The notes under the pieces are model-generated. The model was not told the DNA's origin. It did no database searches and worked only from the letters and a program-made list of their open reading frames with translations. 64,000 nt of DNA from Stutzerimonas stutzeri TS44 (GTDB lineage Bacteria; Pseudomonadota; Gammaproteobacteria; Pseudomonadales; Pseudomonadaceae): contig AJXE01000007.1 in assembly GCA_000263395.1 (NCBI GenBank), forward strand, positions 79,344-143,343, given 5' to 3'. The position numbers and the translations under genes are program-made. Shown here piece after piece: positions 42,929-52,590 of this stretch; within the stretch, counting starts at the first letter, position 1; every line of letters starts with the position of its first letter.

Positions 42929-45139
42929 ATGTCCAGTAACACTATTGGCTGTGCGGCGCGCTCGCGCCTGTCCGTTGATTTTTCGCTTCGTCCTTCGCGC
43001 CGCCGCTGGCAACTGGCGCACGCCGCATTACTGAGCCTGCTCAGCGGTGCCGCGCTGGCCGCCGAGCCGATGGATCATTCGCACCACGCAGAGGCGGCCG
43101 ACTCGGTCGAGCTGGCGCCGATGGTCATCACCGGCGTGGCTCAGCAGTCACCGCTGACCGTGGTCACCGATCCGAAAATTCCGCGCCAGCCGGTTCCGGC
43201 CAGCGATGCCGGCGATTACCTCAAGACCATTCCCGGCTTCTCCGCGGTGCGCAATGGCGGGGTGAACGGTGATTCGGTGTTTCGCGGCATGTTCGGCTCG
43301 CGGCTGAAACTGCTGAGCAACGGCGGCGAGATGCTGGGTGCCTGCCCGAACCGCATGGACTCGCCGAGTTCGTACATCAGCCCGGATACCTTCGACAAGC
43401 TGACCGTCATCAAGGGCCCGCAGAGCGTGCTCTGGGGCCCTGGGGCTTCGGCGGCAACGATCCTGTTCGAGCGTGAGCCGGAGCAGTTCAGCGAACCGGA
43501 CTATCGCATCAACGCCAGCCTGCTGACCGGCTCCAACGGCCGCTTCGACCGCAATATCGATGCCGCAGCGGGCAGCGAGCAGGGCTACGCACGGCTGATG
43601 GCCAACAGCTCCCAGGCCGACGATTACGAGGATGGCAACGGCGACACCGTGCCGTCACGCTACGACAAGTGGAACACCGATGTCGCGCTGGGCTGGACGC
43701 CGGATGCCGACACGCTCGTTGAGCTGACCGCCGGCCGCGGTGATGGTTATGCGCGCTATGCCGGACGCGGCATGGATGGCAGCCAGTTCCAGCGCGAAAG
43801 CCTGGGGTTGCGCTTCAAGAAAACCAACATCGGCGAGACGTTCTACGGGCTGGAGGCGCAGGTTTACTACAACTACGCCGACCACATCATGGACAACTAC
43901 AGCCTGCGCGACTTCGTGCCGACTTCGATGATGAAGGTTCCGACCCTGTCGCGGGTGGATCGTCGCACCCTGGGTGGACGCCTGGTCGGTACCTGGCAGT
44001 GGACCGATGTCGAGCTCAAGGCCGGCGTCGATGCGCAGCGCAGCGAGCACCGCAAGGTGATGAATTCGGAGCTGCATGTGAATCAGATGGTCGCTGCGGC
44101 CGGCAGCAACGCCTTGCCGTGGGTGCCGGACGCCATGCTGCACAGCTACGGCGTATTCGGCGAGCTGACCTGGCAGCTCAGCGAACGCGAGAAGCTGATC
44201 AGCGGCCTGCGCCTGGATCTGCACGAGGCGACGGATGAGCGCGAGTTCTTCAACAGCCATCACCCGACCAAGAAAAACATGATGGGCATGCCGGTCAGCG
44301 AGGACTGGGCTAACCCCACCGCCGGCGAAACCCGTCGCGACACGCTGTACAGCGGTTTCGTGCGTTACGAGGAAGAGCTGACCAGCCTGCCGGCCACCTG
44401 GTATGCTGGGCTTGGCCATGCGCAACGCTTCCCCGACTACTGGGAACTGTTCGTCTCCAATCCGGGGCCGGTCGGCACTGTGCAGCCGTTCGACTCGGTG
44501 CGCCCGGAAAAGACCACGCAGCTGGACATCGGTCTGCAGTACGCCAAGGGGCCGCTGGAGGCCTGGGTATCCGCCTACGCCGGTGTGGTCGAGGACTACA
44601 TCCTGTTCAGCTATGTGCCTGGGGTGATGCCGGGAATGCTGCGCGCCGAGGTCAGCAACATCGACGCCACCATCGCCGGTGCCGAGGCGGGTGCAAGCTA
44701 CCGGTTCACCAGCAACTGGAAGGGCGATGCCAGCCTGGCCTACGCCTGGGGCAAGAACCGCAGCGACGACCGCGCCATGCCGCAGATTCCGCCGCTGGAA
44801 GGCCGCCTGGGCCTGACCTATGAACGCGACAACTGGAGCACCAGCGGGCTCTGGCGTGTAGTGGCTTCGCAAGGACGGGTCGCCGAAAACCAGGGTACGG
44901 TGGTCGGCAAGGACTTCGACGAGAGCTCGGGCTTCGGTGTGCTGGCAGTCAACGGTGCCTACCGGCTGAACAAGAACTTCAAGTTCAGCACCGGCATCGA
45001 CAACCTGCTGGACAAGAACTACAGCGAACACCTCAACCTGGCCGGTAGCGCGGGCTTCGCCGATTACGGGCTCGACCCGACTACACGGGTCAACGAACCC
45101 GGTCGCACCTACTGGGCGCGCGTCGACATGAGCTTCTGA
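42929..45139 (+). CDS. oprC: TonB-dependent copper receptor OprC
   Basis: Outer-membrane 22-strand receptor taking up copper. 736 residues: signal peptide ending near LSGAALAAE, His-rich N-terminus (DHSHHAEA), TonB-box region (MVITGVA), plug with DSVFRGMFGSRLKLL, then the barrel ending in WARVDMSF with terminal Phe. The residues known to bind copper in P. aeruginosa OprC (CxxxM and HxM) have counterparts: Cys139/Met143 in CPNRM and His319/Met321 in DHIMDN. ATG at 42929 chosen over GTG at 42917 for its GGAAAG site. Confidence 0.93.
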   Translation: MSSNTIGCAARSRLSVDFSLRPSRRRWQLAHAALLSLLSGAALAAEPMDHSHHAEAADSVELAPMVITGVAQQSPLTVVTDPKIPRQPVPASDAGDYLKTIPGFSAVRNGGVNGDSVFRGMFGSRLKLLSNGGEMLGACPNRMDSPSSYISPDTFDKLTVIKGPQSVLWGPGASAATILFEREPEQFSEPDYRINASLLTGSNGRFDRNIDAAAGSEQGYARLMANSSQADDYEDGNGDTVPSRYDKWNTDVALGWTPDADTLVELTAGRGDGYARYAGRGMDGSQFQRESLGLRFKKTNIGETFYGLEAQVYYNYADHIMDNYSLRDFVPTSMMKVPTLSRVDRRTLGGRLVGTWQWTDVELKAGVDAQRSEHRKVMNSELHVNQMVAAAGSNALPWVPDAMLHSYGVFGELTWQLSEREKLISGLRLDLHEATDEREFFNSHHPTKKNMMGMPVSEDWANPTAGETRRDTLYSGFVRYEEELTSLPATWYAGLGHAQRFPDYWELFVSNPGPVGTVQPFDSVRPEKTTQLDIGLQYAKGPLEAWVSAYAGVVEDYILFSYVPGVMPGMLRAEVSNIDATIAGAEAGASYRFTSNWKGDASLAYAWGKNRSDDRAMPQIPPLEGRLGLTYERDNWSTSGLWRVVASQGRVAENQGTVVGKDFDESSGFGVLAVNGAYRLNKNFKFSTGIDNLLDKNYSEHLNLAGSAGFADYGLDPTTRVNEPGRTYWARVDMSF

Positions 45140-45176
45140 TTCACGGCTGCAAGGGGCGGGGATTACCCGCTCCGGA

Positions 45177-45297
45177 CGTAGGTTGGCGCTGAGGCGCGGG
45201 GCGTTTCGGGGCAGCTCGCGGCGCTGGCGTCAGGGACGACGCAATGGGCAGTGCTCAAGGCTGCGCTGAGTGTTTCGTGCCTCAGCGCCAACCTACG
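45177..45297. repeat. REP-like inverted repeat pair
   Basis: A perfect 19-base inverted repeat: 45177-45195 (CGTAGGTTGGCGCTGAGGC) and its complement at 45279-45297, with about 83 bases between. It lies between the convergent oprC and mechanosensitive-channel genes. Size, GC content and position fit a bimeric REP element of pseudomonads. It may also help terminate oprC. Confidence 0.7.
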
Positions 45298-45298
45298 A

Positions 45299-46588
45299 TT
45301 AACCCACCACTTCGGCCGGATGCTCTTCCGGCTGCCGCAACGCCGGCGCATCGTGCGATGCGAGCGACTGGCGCCAGTCACGCATATCGCCCCCGCTCGG
45401 ATGCTGGAACACCCGCAGGCCGAACTCCGGCAGGATCGCCAGCAGGTGATCGAAGATGTCCGACTGGATCGCCTCGTACTGCGCCCAGACCACCGTGTTG
45501 GTGAAACAGTAGATTTCCAGCGGCAGGCCGTCCGCGGTCGGACTCAACTGGCGCACCAGCAGCGTCATGTTCTGGTGCACGCCGGGATGCGCCCGCAGAT
45601 AGCGTTCGACATACGCGCGAAACGTGCCGATGTTGGTGGCGCGGCGCGTATTGACCGGCTCCTCGCCGCGCTCGGCGAGTTTGGCGTTCCACGCGTCGAT
45701 CTCCTTGCGCTTGTTGACCAGATAATCCTCCAGCAGGCTGAAGCGATACAGGCGCTTGCGCTCCTCGGCATCGAGGAAGTGCACGCTCTGCTGATCGAGA
45801 AAGAGGCTGCGCTTGATGCGCCGACCACCGCTTTCCTGCATGCCGCGCCAGTTCTTGAACGAGTCGGAGATGAAGCGCTTGGTGGGGATGCTGGTGATGG
45901 TCTTGTCCCAGTTCTGCACCTTCACGGTATGCAGGGCGATGTCGATGACGTCGCCGTCGGCATTGAGCTGCGGCATCTCCACCCAGTCACCGACACGAAT
46001 CAGATCGTTGGAGGTGATCTGCACGCTGGCCACCAGCGACAGCAGCGTGTCCTGGAAGATCAGCATCAGCACCGCGGCCATCGCACCGAGGCCGGAGAGC
46101 AGGATCAGCGGCGAGCGGTCGATCAGCGTGGCGATGATCAGGATGGTGGCGATCGCGTAGACGACGATCTTCACCACCTGCAGATAGCCCTTGATCGGGT
46201 GCAGACGCGCATCCGGCCGGCGTTGGTAGAGCAGATTGACGATATCCAGCACCGCGCCGAGCGCCAGAGCGACAGTCAGAACGATGAAGCCGCCGCAAAC
46301 GTTGCGTACCACCGTCACCGCCGCTTCCGGAAGGCCGGGCACGGCATTCACCCCGATCGACAGCACCAGCGCCGGGACGATGTTGGACAGCCGCTTGATG
46401 ACACCGAAGTCCTGCAACTGCGGGTCACCGGCATGGCGCAGCAGGCGGTAGAGGCCGCGCACCAGAATGCGCTTGACGATCCAGTTGGACAGCCAGGCGG
46501 CGAAGATCAGGGCGGCGCAGGCGGCCAGGGTTTGCAGCTCGGGATGCTTGCCGAGCCAGTCCAGGGCGATGGTCAGTTGTTCCTTCAT
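45299..46588 (-). CDS. MscS-family mechanosensitive channel (YbdG type)
   Basis: Inner-membrane channel opened by membrane tension or osmotic downshift. 429 residues: four to five membrane segments in the first ~165 residues, the pore-helix/beta-domain region (GLGAMAAVLMLIFQDTLLSLV, shown only to mark 45990-46120, and VQITSNDLIRVGDWVEMP), then a large C-terminal cytoplasmic domain with the insertion typical of YbdG/MscM. Single gene. Confidence 0.88.
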   Translation of the reverse strand: MKEQLTIALDWLGKHPELQTLAACAALIFAAWLSNWIVKRILVRGLYRLLRHAGDPQLQDFGVIKRLSNIVPALVLSIGVNAVPGLPEAAVTVVRNVCGGFIVLTVALALGAVLDIVNLLYQRRPDARLHPIKGYLQVVKIVVYAIATILIIATLIDRSPLILLSGLGAMAAVLMLIFQDTLLSLVASVQITSNDLIRVGDWVEMPQLNADGDVIDIALHTVKVQNWDKTITSIPTKRFISDSFKNWRGMQESGGRRIKRSLFLDQQSVHFLDAEERKRLYRFSLLEDYLVNKRKEIDAWNAKLAERGEEPVNTRRATNIGTFRAYVERYLRAHPGVHQNMTLLVRQLSPTADGLPLEIYCFTNTVVWAQYEAIQSDIFDHLLAILPEFGLRVFQHPSGGDMRDWRQSLASHDAPALRQPEEHPAEVVG

Positions 46589-46678
46589 GGGCGCTCCAGC
46601 AGAGAAGGGCGGCGTGCGGGGCCGCCCGAACGGCGGGACCTTAGCAAATTCCCGCCGGCCGGTGCGCTACAGAAGGGA

Positions 46679-47221
46679 TCAGCGGATGAATTCGCGGCTG
46701 ATCGATTTGAACAGTTCGGTGCCGGCGCGCTCCATCCACTCGAACGCCACCATCTCGCGCGAAACGATCTGTGCGCCGGCCTGGCGCATGCGCGTCAGCG
46801 CCAGCGCCTTGTCTGAGGCGCGGCGCGAGCTGACGGCTTCTTCGACGATGAACACCTGATTGCCGCGCTCCAGCAGGTCGAGCACGGTCTGCATGACGCA
46901 GACGTGGGTCTCGCAGCCGCAGATAACGAACTGCTGGCGCTCGCCGCCGGGCCTTTTGAACAGTTCGCCGTCGGCGGCGCTGGAAAAGTCCATCTTCTCC
47001 AGAATCGCGGTATCCGGCACGCCTTCGCGCAGCAGCGCGGCGGTTGGGCCAAGGCCCTTGCTGTACTGCTCGGTGAGCAGCACCGGCACGCCGACACGCT
47101 GCGCGATCTGCTGCAGCCAGGCGGTGTTTTCGATCATCGACGCGCTGTCGAGGATCGCCGACAGTAGGCGTTCCTGAATGTCGATGATGAGCAGGGTCGA
47201 GTGTGTGGCTCTGATGCGCAT
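46679..47221 (-). CDS. Isochorismatase-fold hydrolase (YcaC-like)
   Basis: Cysteine hydrolase of the isochorismatase superfamily. 180 residues; nucleophile-aspartate in LLIIDIQERL, lysine region LLTEQYSKGLGPT and catalytic cysteine in CGCETHVCVMQTVLDLL. Substrate unknown. ATG at 47221; a longer frame to 48031 runs through the peptidase gene and is a shadow. 17 bases after the M23 peptidase stop, so the two may be cotranscribed. Confidence 0.85.
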   Translation of the reverse strand: MRIRATHSTLLIIDIQERLLSAILDSASMIENTAWLQQIAQRVGVPVLLTEQYSKGLGPTAALLREGVPDTAILEKMDFSSAADGELFKRPGGERQQFVICGCETHVCVMQTVLDLLERGNQVFIVEEAVSSRRASDKALALTRMRQAGAQIVSREMVAFEWMERAGTELFKSISREFIR

Positions 47222-47238
47222 GCGGGCTTTCCTTGTGG

Positions 47239-48063
47239 TCAGGGTTTGAACGCGCCGATGAAGATCGAGGGATCGACGCGGGTGTCGTTGAGGCTGACGT
47301 TCCAGTGCAAATGCGGCCCGGTGGCGCGGCCGGTGGCGCCGACCTTGCCGAGCACGGCGCCGCGCTCCAGGCGCTCGCCGACCTTCACGTCGATCGCCGA
47401 GAGGTGACAGAACATGCTGATCAGGCCCTGGCCGTGATCGACGAACACCGTTCGGCCGTTGAAGAAGTAGTCGCCGGTGAGGATCACCTCGCCGGCTGCC
47501 GGGGCCTTCACCGGAGTGCCGGCTCGGGCGGCGAAGTCCAGCCCCGAATGCGGATTGCGTTCCTCGCCATTGAAGAAACGACGCAGGCCGAACGGTGAAG
47601 ATAGCGGGCCATCCACCGGATGGTCGAACAGCAGGTTGCTTGGCTGGTTCGGACTGAAGCGGGCATAGGCGCGATTCTGCTCGGCCAGCTCGCGCTCGAT
47701 GCGCGCCAGATCGGCCGGGTTTGGATTGACCTGGCGCTTGTTCTTCAGCGTGATGTGTTGCGCGCGGTATTCGCGGCCGGCGATCTGGAAGGTCCGCGGC
47801 TGACCGTCGACCTCCAGCGTTTGCGCGCCGGGCCGGGCCGATAGCGGAATGCCGACGATGGCGATCCAGCGCTGTCCTTCCTCGCGCAGCACCAGCGTCG
47901 GTTTGCCCTGATAGCGGACCTGCGGCGCCCGTGCGCCGTCGCCCAGCGTGATCACGGCGACGCCGCCCGGTACCGGTTTGTTCAGCAGGCGGGTGAGGAA
48001 TCCTCCGGCCTGGGCGGGCATGGCCAGGCACAGGGTCAGCGAAAGGACGAGCGTGCGCAGCAT
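47239..48063 (-). CDS. M23 family (LytM-type) peptidoglycan endopeptidase
   Basis: Exported zinc metallopeptidase or LytM-type factor. 274 residues: signal peptide (MLRTLVLSLTLCLAMPAQA), an N-terminal beta domain, and a LytM domain with HSGLDFAARAGTPVKAP (first His and Asp ligands), MFCHLSAIDV and the HxH motif in GPHLHWNV. All zinc ligands are present, so it should be active rather than an activator. Confidence 0.9.
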   Translation of the reverse strand: MLRTLVLSLTLCLAMPAQAGGFLTRLLNKPVPGGVAVITLGDGARAPQVRYQGKPTLVLREEGQRWIAIVGIPLSARPGAQTLEVDGQPRTFQIAGREYRAQHITLKNKRQVNPNPADLARIERELAEQNRAYARFSPNQPSNLLFDHPVDGPLSSPFGLRRFFNGEERNPHSGLDFAARAGTPVKAPAAGEVILTGDYFFNGRTVFVDHGQGLISMFCHLSAIDVKVGERLERGAVLGKVGATGRATGPHLHWNVSLNDTRVDPSIFIGAFKP

Positions 48064-48216
48064 GAGCGGTTCCGTCTGGTTGGGCGGTCCATCCTCGCGT
48101 AAACGGCCGGTCAGCGAAAGCCTGCTGCCGGCAGGCGGGTCACGGGTGGGCGGGTTGCAATCACGGCGCGGCGACCTTATCTAGGATGATCCCTCGGCGT
48201 TGTGTGCACTTCTTAT

Positions 48217-49149
48217 ATGAATAACGCTCTGTCCATCCGGCAGTTGACCAAGACCTATGACAACGGCTTCCAGGCCCTCAAGGGGATCGACCTGGACGTT
48301 GCCGAAGGCGATTTCTTCGCCCTGCTCGGCCCCAATGGCGCCGGCAAGTCGACCACCATCGGCATTCTGTCCACGCTGGTGAACAAGAGCGGCGGCACGG
48401 TGAACGTGTTCGGCCACGACCTGGATCGCGATCCGGCCGGGCTCAAGCGCTGCCTGGGCGTGGTGCCGCAGGAATTCAACTTCAACCAGTTCGAGAAGGC
48501 CTTCGATATTCTCGTCACCCAGGCCGGCTACTACGGCATCCCGGCGAAGATCGCCAGGGAACGCGCCGAGCGCTACCTCAATCAGCTGGGGCTGTGGGAC
48601 AAACGCGACGTGTCCTCGCGGATGCTCTCCGGCGGCATGAAGCGCCGGCTGATGATCGCCCGCGCGCTGATCCACCAGCCGCGCCTGCTGATCCTCGACG
48701 AGCCGACCGCGGGCGTGGACATCGAGCTGCGCCGCTCGATGTGGTCGTTCCTCACCGAACTGAATCGCGAAGGCATCACCATCATCCTCACCACCCACTA
48801 TCTGGAAGAGGCCGAGCAGCTGTGCCGCAACATCGGCATCATCGACCACGGCCGCATCGTCAAGAACACCAGCATGCGCGAACTGCTCAAGCAACTGCGC
48901 GTGGAGACCTTCCTGCTCGACCTGAAGGAGTCGCAACTGGTGCCGCCGGAGCTGGGTAGTTATCCGTCGCGGCTGCTCGATCACCACACGCTGGAGGTGC
49001 AGGTGGAAAAGAGCCAGGGCGTGACCGAACTGTTCCGCCTGCTCGCCGCCCAGGGCATCGAGGTGCTGAGCCTGCGCAACAAGACCAACCGGCTGGAGGA
49101 ACTGTTCGTGTCGCTGGTGGAAACCAACCTGCAGAAGGTGAACCCATGA
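48217..49149 (+). CDS. ABC transporter ATP-binding protein (YadG type)
   Basis: ATPase of a two-gene ABC-2 exporter. 310 residues: Walker A GPNGAGKST, signature LSGGMKRRL, Walker B LLILDEPTAG and switch histidine TTHYLEEAEQ. The last ~90 residues are an accessory domain. ATG at 48217 (MNNALSIRQLTKTYDNG); GTG at 48202 is a weaker choice. ATGA overlap with the permease gene. Confidence 0.92.
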   Translation: MNNALSIRQLTKTYDNGFQALKGIDLDVAEGDFFALLGPNGAGKSTTIGILSTLVNKSGGTVNVFGHDLDRDPAGLKRCLGVVPQEFNFNQFEKAFDILVTQAGYYGIPAKIARERAERYLNQLGLWDKRDVSSRMLSGGMKRRLMIARALIHQPRLLILDEPTAGVDIELRRSMWSFLTELNREGITIILTTHYLEEAEQLCRNIGIIDHGRIVKNTSMRELLKQLRVETFLLDLKESQLVPPELGSYPSRLLDHHTLEVQVEKSQGVTELFRLLAAQGIEVLSLRNKTNRLEELFVSLVETNLQKVNP

Positions 49150-49925
49150 GTGCCGAGTTGCGCCCCAACCTGGTCGCGCTGCAGACCATCGTGCAGCGCG
49201 AGATCCGCCGCTACACGCGCATCTGGCCGCAGACGCTGCTGCCCCCGGCGATCACCATGGTGCTGTATTTCGTCATCTTCGGCAGCCTGATCGGCGCGCG
49301 GATCGGCGAGATGGACGGCTTCAGCTACATGGACTACATCGTGCCGGGGCTGATCATGATGTCGGTGATCACCAACTCGTACAGCAACGTGGTGTCGAGC
49401 TTCTTCAGCACCAAGTTCCAGCGCTCCATCGAGGAGCTGCTGGTGTCGCCGGTGTCGCCACAGGTCATCGTCATCGGCTTCGCGCTGGGCGGCATCACTC
49501 GCGGCCTGGCGGTGGCGGTGATCGTCACGCTGCTGTCAATGTTCTTCACCGACCTGCAGGTCCATCACGCCGGCGTCATGGTGCTGGTGATCGTGCTGAC
49601 GGCGACGATTTTCGCCCTCGGCGGCTTCATCAACGCGGTGTATGCGCGCAACTTCGACGATATCTCGATCATCCCGACGTTCGTGCTGACGCCACTGACC
49701 TACCTCGGCGGGGTGTTCTATTCGATCCACCTGCTACCGCCGTTCTGGCAGGCCCTGTCGCTGGCCAATCCGATCCTGCACATGGTCAACGCGTTCCGCT
49801 ATGGCATTCTCGGCGTGTCGGACATCCGCATCGGCGTGGCGATCAGTTTCATGCTCGTGGCGGCGGTGCTGCTGTACCTGTTCTGCGTGCGTCTGCTCAA
49901 GAGCGGGCGCGGCATGCGCCAGTAA
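49146..49925 (+). CDS. ABC-2 transporter permease (YadH type)
   Basis: 259-residue inner-membrane permease with six hydrophobic segments and the ABC-2 motif around FVLTPLTYLGGVFYSI. It pairs with the ATPase gene it overlaps. E. coli YadGH is the nearest named relative; the substrate is unknown. Confidence 0.92.
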   Translation: MSAELRPNLVALQTIVQREIRRYTRIWPQTLLPPAITMVLYFVIFGSLIGARIGEMDGFSYMDYIVPGLIMMSVITNSYSNVVSSFFSTKFQRSIEELLVSPVSPQVIVIGFALGGITRGLAVAVIVTLLSMFFTDLQVHHAGVMVLVIVLTATIFALGGFINAVYARNFDDISIIPTFVLTPLTYLGGVFYSIHLLPPFWQALSLANPILHMVNAFRYGILGVSDIRIGVAISFMLVAAVLLYLFCVRLLKSGRGMRQ

Positions 49926-49950
49926 TCGCCTGGCACCACACTGCGCTGAA

Positions 49951-49987
49951 AAAAACGCCGCGAGGCTTTACACTTCGCGGCGTTTTT
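49951..49987 (+). terminator. Rho-independent terminator after the ABC exporter
   Basis: A-run, CGCCGCGA and TCGCGGCG stem around an 11-base loop, then TTTTT. Lies between the permease and queF. Confidence 0.9.
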
Positions 49988-50003
49988 CGTTCAGGTTCCC
50001 GCC

Positions 50004-50834
50004 ATGCAGCATCCCGCAGAACATTCGCCGCTGGGCAAGTCCAGCGCCTACGTCGCCACCTACAGCCCCGAGCAGCTGTTCCCCATCGCGCGCGCGCCAA
50101 AATGGGCCGAGCTGGGCCTGAGCGCAGCGACGCTGCCGTATCGCGGCGTGGATATCTGGAACTGCTACGAACTGTCCTGGCTGCTGCCCTCAGGCAAGCC
50201 GGTGGTGGCCATCGGCGAGTTCGCCATCCCGGCCGATTCGCCGAACATCATCGAGTCGAAGTCGTTCAAGCTCTATCTGAATTCGCTCAACCAGTCGGTC
50301 TTCACCTCGCAGCAGGCGCTGCGTGAGGTGATGCAGCGCGATCTTTCCGCCGCGGCGGGCAAACCGGTCGGAGTTCGCCTGCGCGGCCTCGACGAAGTGG
50401 CGGCAGAGGGCGTGGCGACCCTGCCGGGACGCTGCATCGATGAGCTGGACGTCGCCATCGAGGATTACGCTGCGCCGCGCCCCGAGCTGCTGCGCTGCGA
50501 CGCGAGCCGGCAGGTGGAGGAGTGCCTGCACAGCCATCTGCTCAAGTCCAACTGTCCGGTTACCGGCCAGCCGGACTGGGGCAGCGTGGTGGTGGATTAC
50601 AGCGGGCCGGCGCTGCTGCCCGAGAGCCTGCTGGCCTATCTGGTGAGCTTTCGCCAGCACGCCGATTTCCACGAGCAGTGCGTGGAGCGCATCTTCCTCG
50701 ACCTGCAGCGGCTGTTGCAGCCGCGCAGGCTGACGGTGTACGCCCGCTACGTGCGCCGCGGCGGGCTGGACATCAACCCGTACCGCAGCACCAAGGCGCT
50801 GACGCCGGACAACCGCCGGCTGGTGCGGCAGTAA
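50004..50834 (+). CDS. queF: NADPH-dependent preQ0 reductase QueF
   Basis: Reduces 7-cyano-7-deazaguanine to preQ1, feeding Tgt and QueA encoded at 12.5-14.7 kb. 276 residues, the long two-T-fold form. The substrate motif [14 protein letters not shown] and the catalytic cysteine with Asp in [13 protein letters not shown] are both present. Start ATG at 50004 directly after a terminator, so it has its own promoter or readthrough. Confidence 0.96.
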   Translation: MQHPAEHSPLGKSSAYVATYSPEQLFPIARAPKWAELGLSAATLPYRGVDIWNCYELSWLLPSGKPVVAIGEFAIPADSPNIIESKSFKLYLNSLNQSVFTSQQALREVMQRDLSAAAGKPVGVRLRGLDEVAAEGVATLPGRCIDELDVAIEDYAAPRPELLRCDASRQVEECLHSHLLKSNCPVTGQPDWGSVVVDYSGPALLPESLLAYLVSFRQHADFHEQCVERIFLDLQRLLQPRRLTVYARYVRRGGLDINPYRSTKALTPDNRRLVRQ

Positions 50835-50849
50835 GCCCGGTCGACCCGT

Positions 50850-51116
50850 TCAGATACCCATGTTGGCCAGACTCTGCATGATGTTGCGCAGAGTGATGGC
50901 CATGCTCGGGTGGCTGACTTCGAAACGCTCCACGGCGAGGTTGACGCCGTCCACCAGCGAGTCGGCGTACTCGGCCTCGCCGTCATCGGCCAGGCGGGCC
51001 TCGATATCCAGCGCGATGGCCTGGAGCGAAGCGCGCTCCTCCTCGGTCAGCGGGGTGGCCTGCGCCAGTTGACTACGCAGTTCTTCGAGCTGCGACTGCA
51101 GATCATTTGCCGGCAT
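50850..51116 (-). CDS. DUF4404 protein
   Basis: 88-residue acidic, largely helical protein (LQSQLEELRSQLAQATPLTEEERASL shown in part: LEELRSQLAQATPLTEEE). The C-terminal VERFEVSHPSMAITLRNIMQ is typical of DUF4404, a family of unknown function in pseudomonads. Convergent with queF. GGGAAG ribosome site upstream of the ATG at 51116. Confidence 0.8.
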   Translation of the reverse strand: MPANDLQSQLEELRSQLAQATPLTEEERASLQAIALDIEARLADDGEAEYADSLVDGVNLAVERFEVSHPSMAITLRNIMQSLANMGI

Positions 51117-51333
51117 GTTGCTTCCCTCTCATGGTTGCGAAACGTCACGGCGGCAAGCCGTGCCGATGAACGAAGGTTAAACCAGCCGCGGGGGCTTGTC
51201 TGTGTCTGCACCATGCTCTGCGACGGCGCAGCCTCCGCATGTCCGCAGGCTGACGAAACGCCGGCGAATGGTTCTATACTTCGCCGCTTGGATCGGTAGG
51301 GTGGCTCGGCCACCGACTAACAGGAGAGTTGCA

Positions 51334-52032
51334 ATGCGCAAGTTCGGCACGCGGTGCTTCGGGCTTTTCAACGTCGTGCTGGTCGCCGCGGCAGTGCTGG
51401 CGGTGCCGGTGCTGCAGGCTGCCGAGGAAGACCCGTGGGAGGGCGTCAACCGGGCGGTGTTCCGCTTCAACGATACGCTCGACACCTACACCCTCAAGCC
51501 GATCGCCCAGGGCTACCAGAAGGTGACGCCGACCTTTCTCGAAGACGGCATCAGCAATGTCTTCAGGAACCTCGACGACGTGGTGGTGCTGACCAACGAT
51601 CTGCTGCAGGGCAAGGTGCACGATGCCGGCGTCGATGCCAGCCGCATCCTGTTCAATACCACCTTCGGCGTGCTGGGCTTCTTCGACGTGGCGACGCGCA
51701 TGGGGCTGCAGAAGAATGATGAAGATTTCGGCCAGACGCTGGGTGTCTGGGGGCTGGGCAATGGCCCGTATGTCGTGCTGCCGCTGCTGGGGCCGAGCAC
51801 CGTGCGCGATACCGCAGGGCTGGTGCCGGACGCTTTCCTCAAGCCGTATCCGTACATGGATCACGTGCCGTCACGCAACCTGACGCGTGGCGTGGATGTG
51901 ATCGACACCCGTGCCGGCCTGCTGTCGGCGGAGAAGATGATCACCGGCGACAAGTACGTGTTCATCCGCAACGCCTACCTGCAGAACCGCGAGTTCCGCA
52001 CGCTCGACGGCCAGGTCGAAGACGACTTCTGA
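51334..52032 (+). CDS. mlaA: Phospholipid-retrieval outer-membrane protein MlaA (VacJ)
   Basis: Part of the Mla system that removes misplaced phospholipids from the outer-membrane outer leaflet. 232 residues: signal peptide (FGLFNVVLVAAAVLAVPVL), then EEDPWEGVNRAVFRFND, the MlaA core with GFFDVATRMGL and LGPSTVRDTAGLVPD. Unlike the E. coli protein, no cysteine follows the signal peptide, so it lacks a lipobox. ATG at 51334 with AGGAGAG upstream; the frame start at 51196 is not used. Confidence 0.9.
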   Translation: MRKFGTRCFGLFNVVLVAAAVLAVPVLQAAEEDPWEGVNRAVFRFNDTLDTYTLKPIAQGYQKVTPTFLEDGISNVFRNLDDVVVLTNDLLQGKVHDAGVDASRILFNTTFGVLGFFDVATRMGLQKNDEDFGQTLGVWGLGNGPYVVLPLLGPSTVRDTAGLVPDAFLKPYPYMDHVPSRNLTRGVDVIDTRAGLLSAEKMITGDKYVFIRNAYLQNREFRTLDGQVEDDF

Positions 52033-52082
52033 GCCTCGCCGCCGGATCGCTGAATCCGGCAGGCCTGACGCGAACCTCTCCG

Positions 52083-52382
52083 TCAGGCCATCGCCAGTAT
52101 TGCCAGCCCCAGGCTCTGCTGGCCGTCCTCCAGCGCGGTGATACGCACCACTTCGGTTTCGGCGTCCAGTCCCTTGAGCGTCGGATGTTGCGAGGCGATC
52201 AGCACGCGCAGCCGGTCGCCGGCATTCAGGCTGGTCGCTGCCACCACCTGCATGCCGGTGCCCGACAGGTCGAGACACTTGCCCTGAATCTGCCGTTCGC
52301 CATCCAGCAACTGCACGGTGCACTCGACAGGCATGCGGATGAAGTCGCGCTTTTCGCTGTAATCCCGGTCTTGCTGGCGCAT
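52083..52382 (-). CDS. PilZ-domain protein
   Basis: 99-residue protein: KRDFIRMPVECTVQL with the RxxxR-like arginine and LSGTGMQVVA (D/NxSxxG-type motif as DLSGTG) match the c-di-GMP-binding PilZ fold, so it may sense c-di-GMP. It lies divergent from the rssB-like regulator, 208 bases between starts. Target unknown. Confidence 0.82.
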   Translation of the reverse strand: MRQQDRDYSEKRDFIRMPVECTVQLLDGERQIQGKCLDLSGTGMQVVAATSLNAGDRLRVLIASQHPTLKGLDAETEVVRITALEDGQQSLGLAILAMA

Positions 52383-52590
52383 GTGCTGGTCCTTTTCATC
52401 TATTCATCGAAGGTTCTTATAGCCAGCGATCATCGTGGCGGCGCTGCCTGCGGCCAGGGCAGGGCGCCTGGCTTGAAACGCTGTTCGTATGGGAGTACCG
52501 TCTGCGCCTTGAAAACATCCCCTCGTGCCGCGCACCGCGCGGGCTCCACGCTCTGGCTCATCATCCTGGCGTAACTCGCCTGGTAGGAAC

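Noticed and set aside
46679..48031. 450-codon frame joining peptidase and hydrolase regions
   Set aside because: The upstream part is out of frame with the real M23 peptidase; the hydrolase starts at 47221.
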